A stretch of DNA of 5,304 nucleotides from Candidatus Avacholeplasma faecigallinarum (lineage in GTDB: Bacteria; Bacillota_I; Bacilli_A; Acholeplasmatales; Anaeroplasmataceae): assembly GCA_018715825.1 (NCBI GenBank), contig DVKU01000190.1, forward strand, positions 1-5,304. Reading direction: 5' to 3'. Position 1 is the first letter of the stretch. Each line of letters begins with the position of its first letter. Below, in pieces: positions 5,002 to 5,304 of this stretch. Under the pieces are notes generated by a model, which worked only from the letters and a program-made list of their open reading frames with translations, ran no database searches and was not told where the DNA came from. Position numbers and translations under genes: made by a program.

Positions 5002-5304
5002 ATGATTGCTAAAGTTATTGTTGACGTATTAAATAAACAAGTTAATCGTAGTTTTGATTATTTAGTACCCCAACACTTAGAAGAAATTATTTCTATCGGG
5101 TATCGGGTGTATGTACCGTTTGGAACTAGTAAAAGGGTTGGTTTTGTTATAGATATTTCAAATGAAACTCTTTATAAGAAAAAGCTTAAACCAATTATAG
5201 AATTAATAGACATATATCCTGTTTTAAATGTTGAATTTGTTAATTTAGCTAAATATATAGCTGACAATAATTTTTCATTCTATGCGACTGCCTTGCAACA
5301 AATG
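5002..5304 (+). CDS. priA: Primosomal protein N' (PriA), N-terminal 101 residues (partial)
   Basis: The open frame runs from ATG 5002 to the window end without a stop. The start MIAKVIVDV, then FDYLVP (18-23) and GYRVYVPFG (33-41) followed by KRVGFVIDI and the KPIIELIDIYPVL segment, form the characteristic N-terminal 3'-DNA-end-binding domain of PriA. The full protein, usually above 700 residues, is a superfamily 2 DNA helicase that recognises stalled forks and starts primosome assembly; the helicase and zinc-binding parts lie outside this window. The gene follows a SAM-type riboswitch with an attenuator, which is unusual for a replication-restart gene. In many Bacillota priA is followed by def and fmt (formyl-methionine handling), so methionine-linked genes may follow, but this cannot be seen here. 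Confidence 0.92.
   Translation, partial: MIAKVIVDVLNKQVNRSFDYLVPQHLEEIISIGYRVYVPFGTSKRVGFVIDISNETLYKKKLKPIIELIDIYPVLNVEFVNLAKYIADNNFSFYATALQQM

Overview
The window is strongly AT-rich and reads throughout in the standard code: Trp is TGG and no in-frame TGA is needed. It has GGAGG-type ribosome binding sites, sigma-70/SigA-type promoters with 17-nt spacers, and T-tract hairpin terminators. Together with a THF riboswitch and a heterodimeric YheI/YheH-type ABC exporter, this points to a low-GC Bacillota member (Clostridia, Erysipelotrichia or a relative close to the Mollicutes). The sequence alone does not give the genus.

All genes lie on the + strand and form three transcription units. Unit 1 (1-3418) holds the end of one ABC exporter half, its complete partner half (stop and start overlap as TAATG), and 12 nt later a soluble diguanylate cyclase with a GGDEF domain followed by a GAF domain. 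It ends at a strong intrinsic terminator. Unit 2 (about 3430-4818) has its own promoter, a well-conserved tetrahydrofolate (folE/folT-type) riboswitch, and one gene. That gene encodes a FolT-like folate ECF-transporter S component fused behind an unusual N-terminal module made of two membrane segments flanking an extracytoplasmic domain. Its start is ATG 3598, after the riboswitch; the longer open frame from GTG 3490 lies inside the riboswitch RNA and is rejected. Unit 3 (about 4827 onward) has a promoter, a SAM-I-like riboswitch with an antiterminator/terminator platform, and the first 101 codons of priA, which runs off the window.

The main points of interest are regulatory. Two riboswitches for cofactors of one-carbon metabolism (folate and SAM) control adjacent units about 1.4 kb apart. 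The SAM-type RNA keeps the SAM-I core, including the kink-turn elements and a covarying pseudoknot (CAAG/CTTG), but has no P4 helix. It sits directly upstream of the replication-restart gene priA, which suggests that methionine or formyl-methionine genes lie further downstream in the same operon, although none is visible here. The second main point is the FolT fusion protein. The intergenic stretches 3378-3597 and 4819-5001 are almost completely accounted for by these regulatory elements. No tRNA, rRNA, mobile element or CRISPR array was seen.
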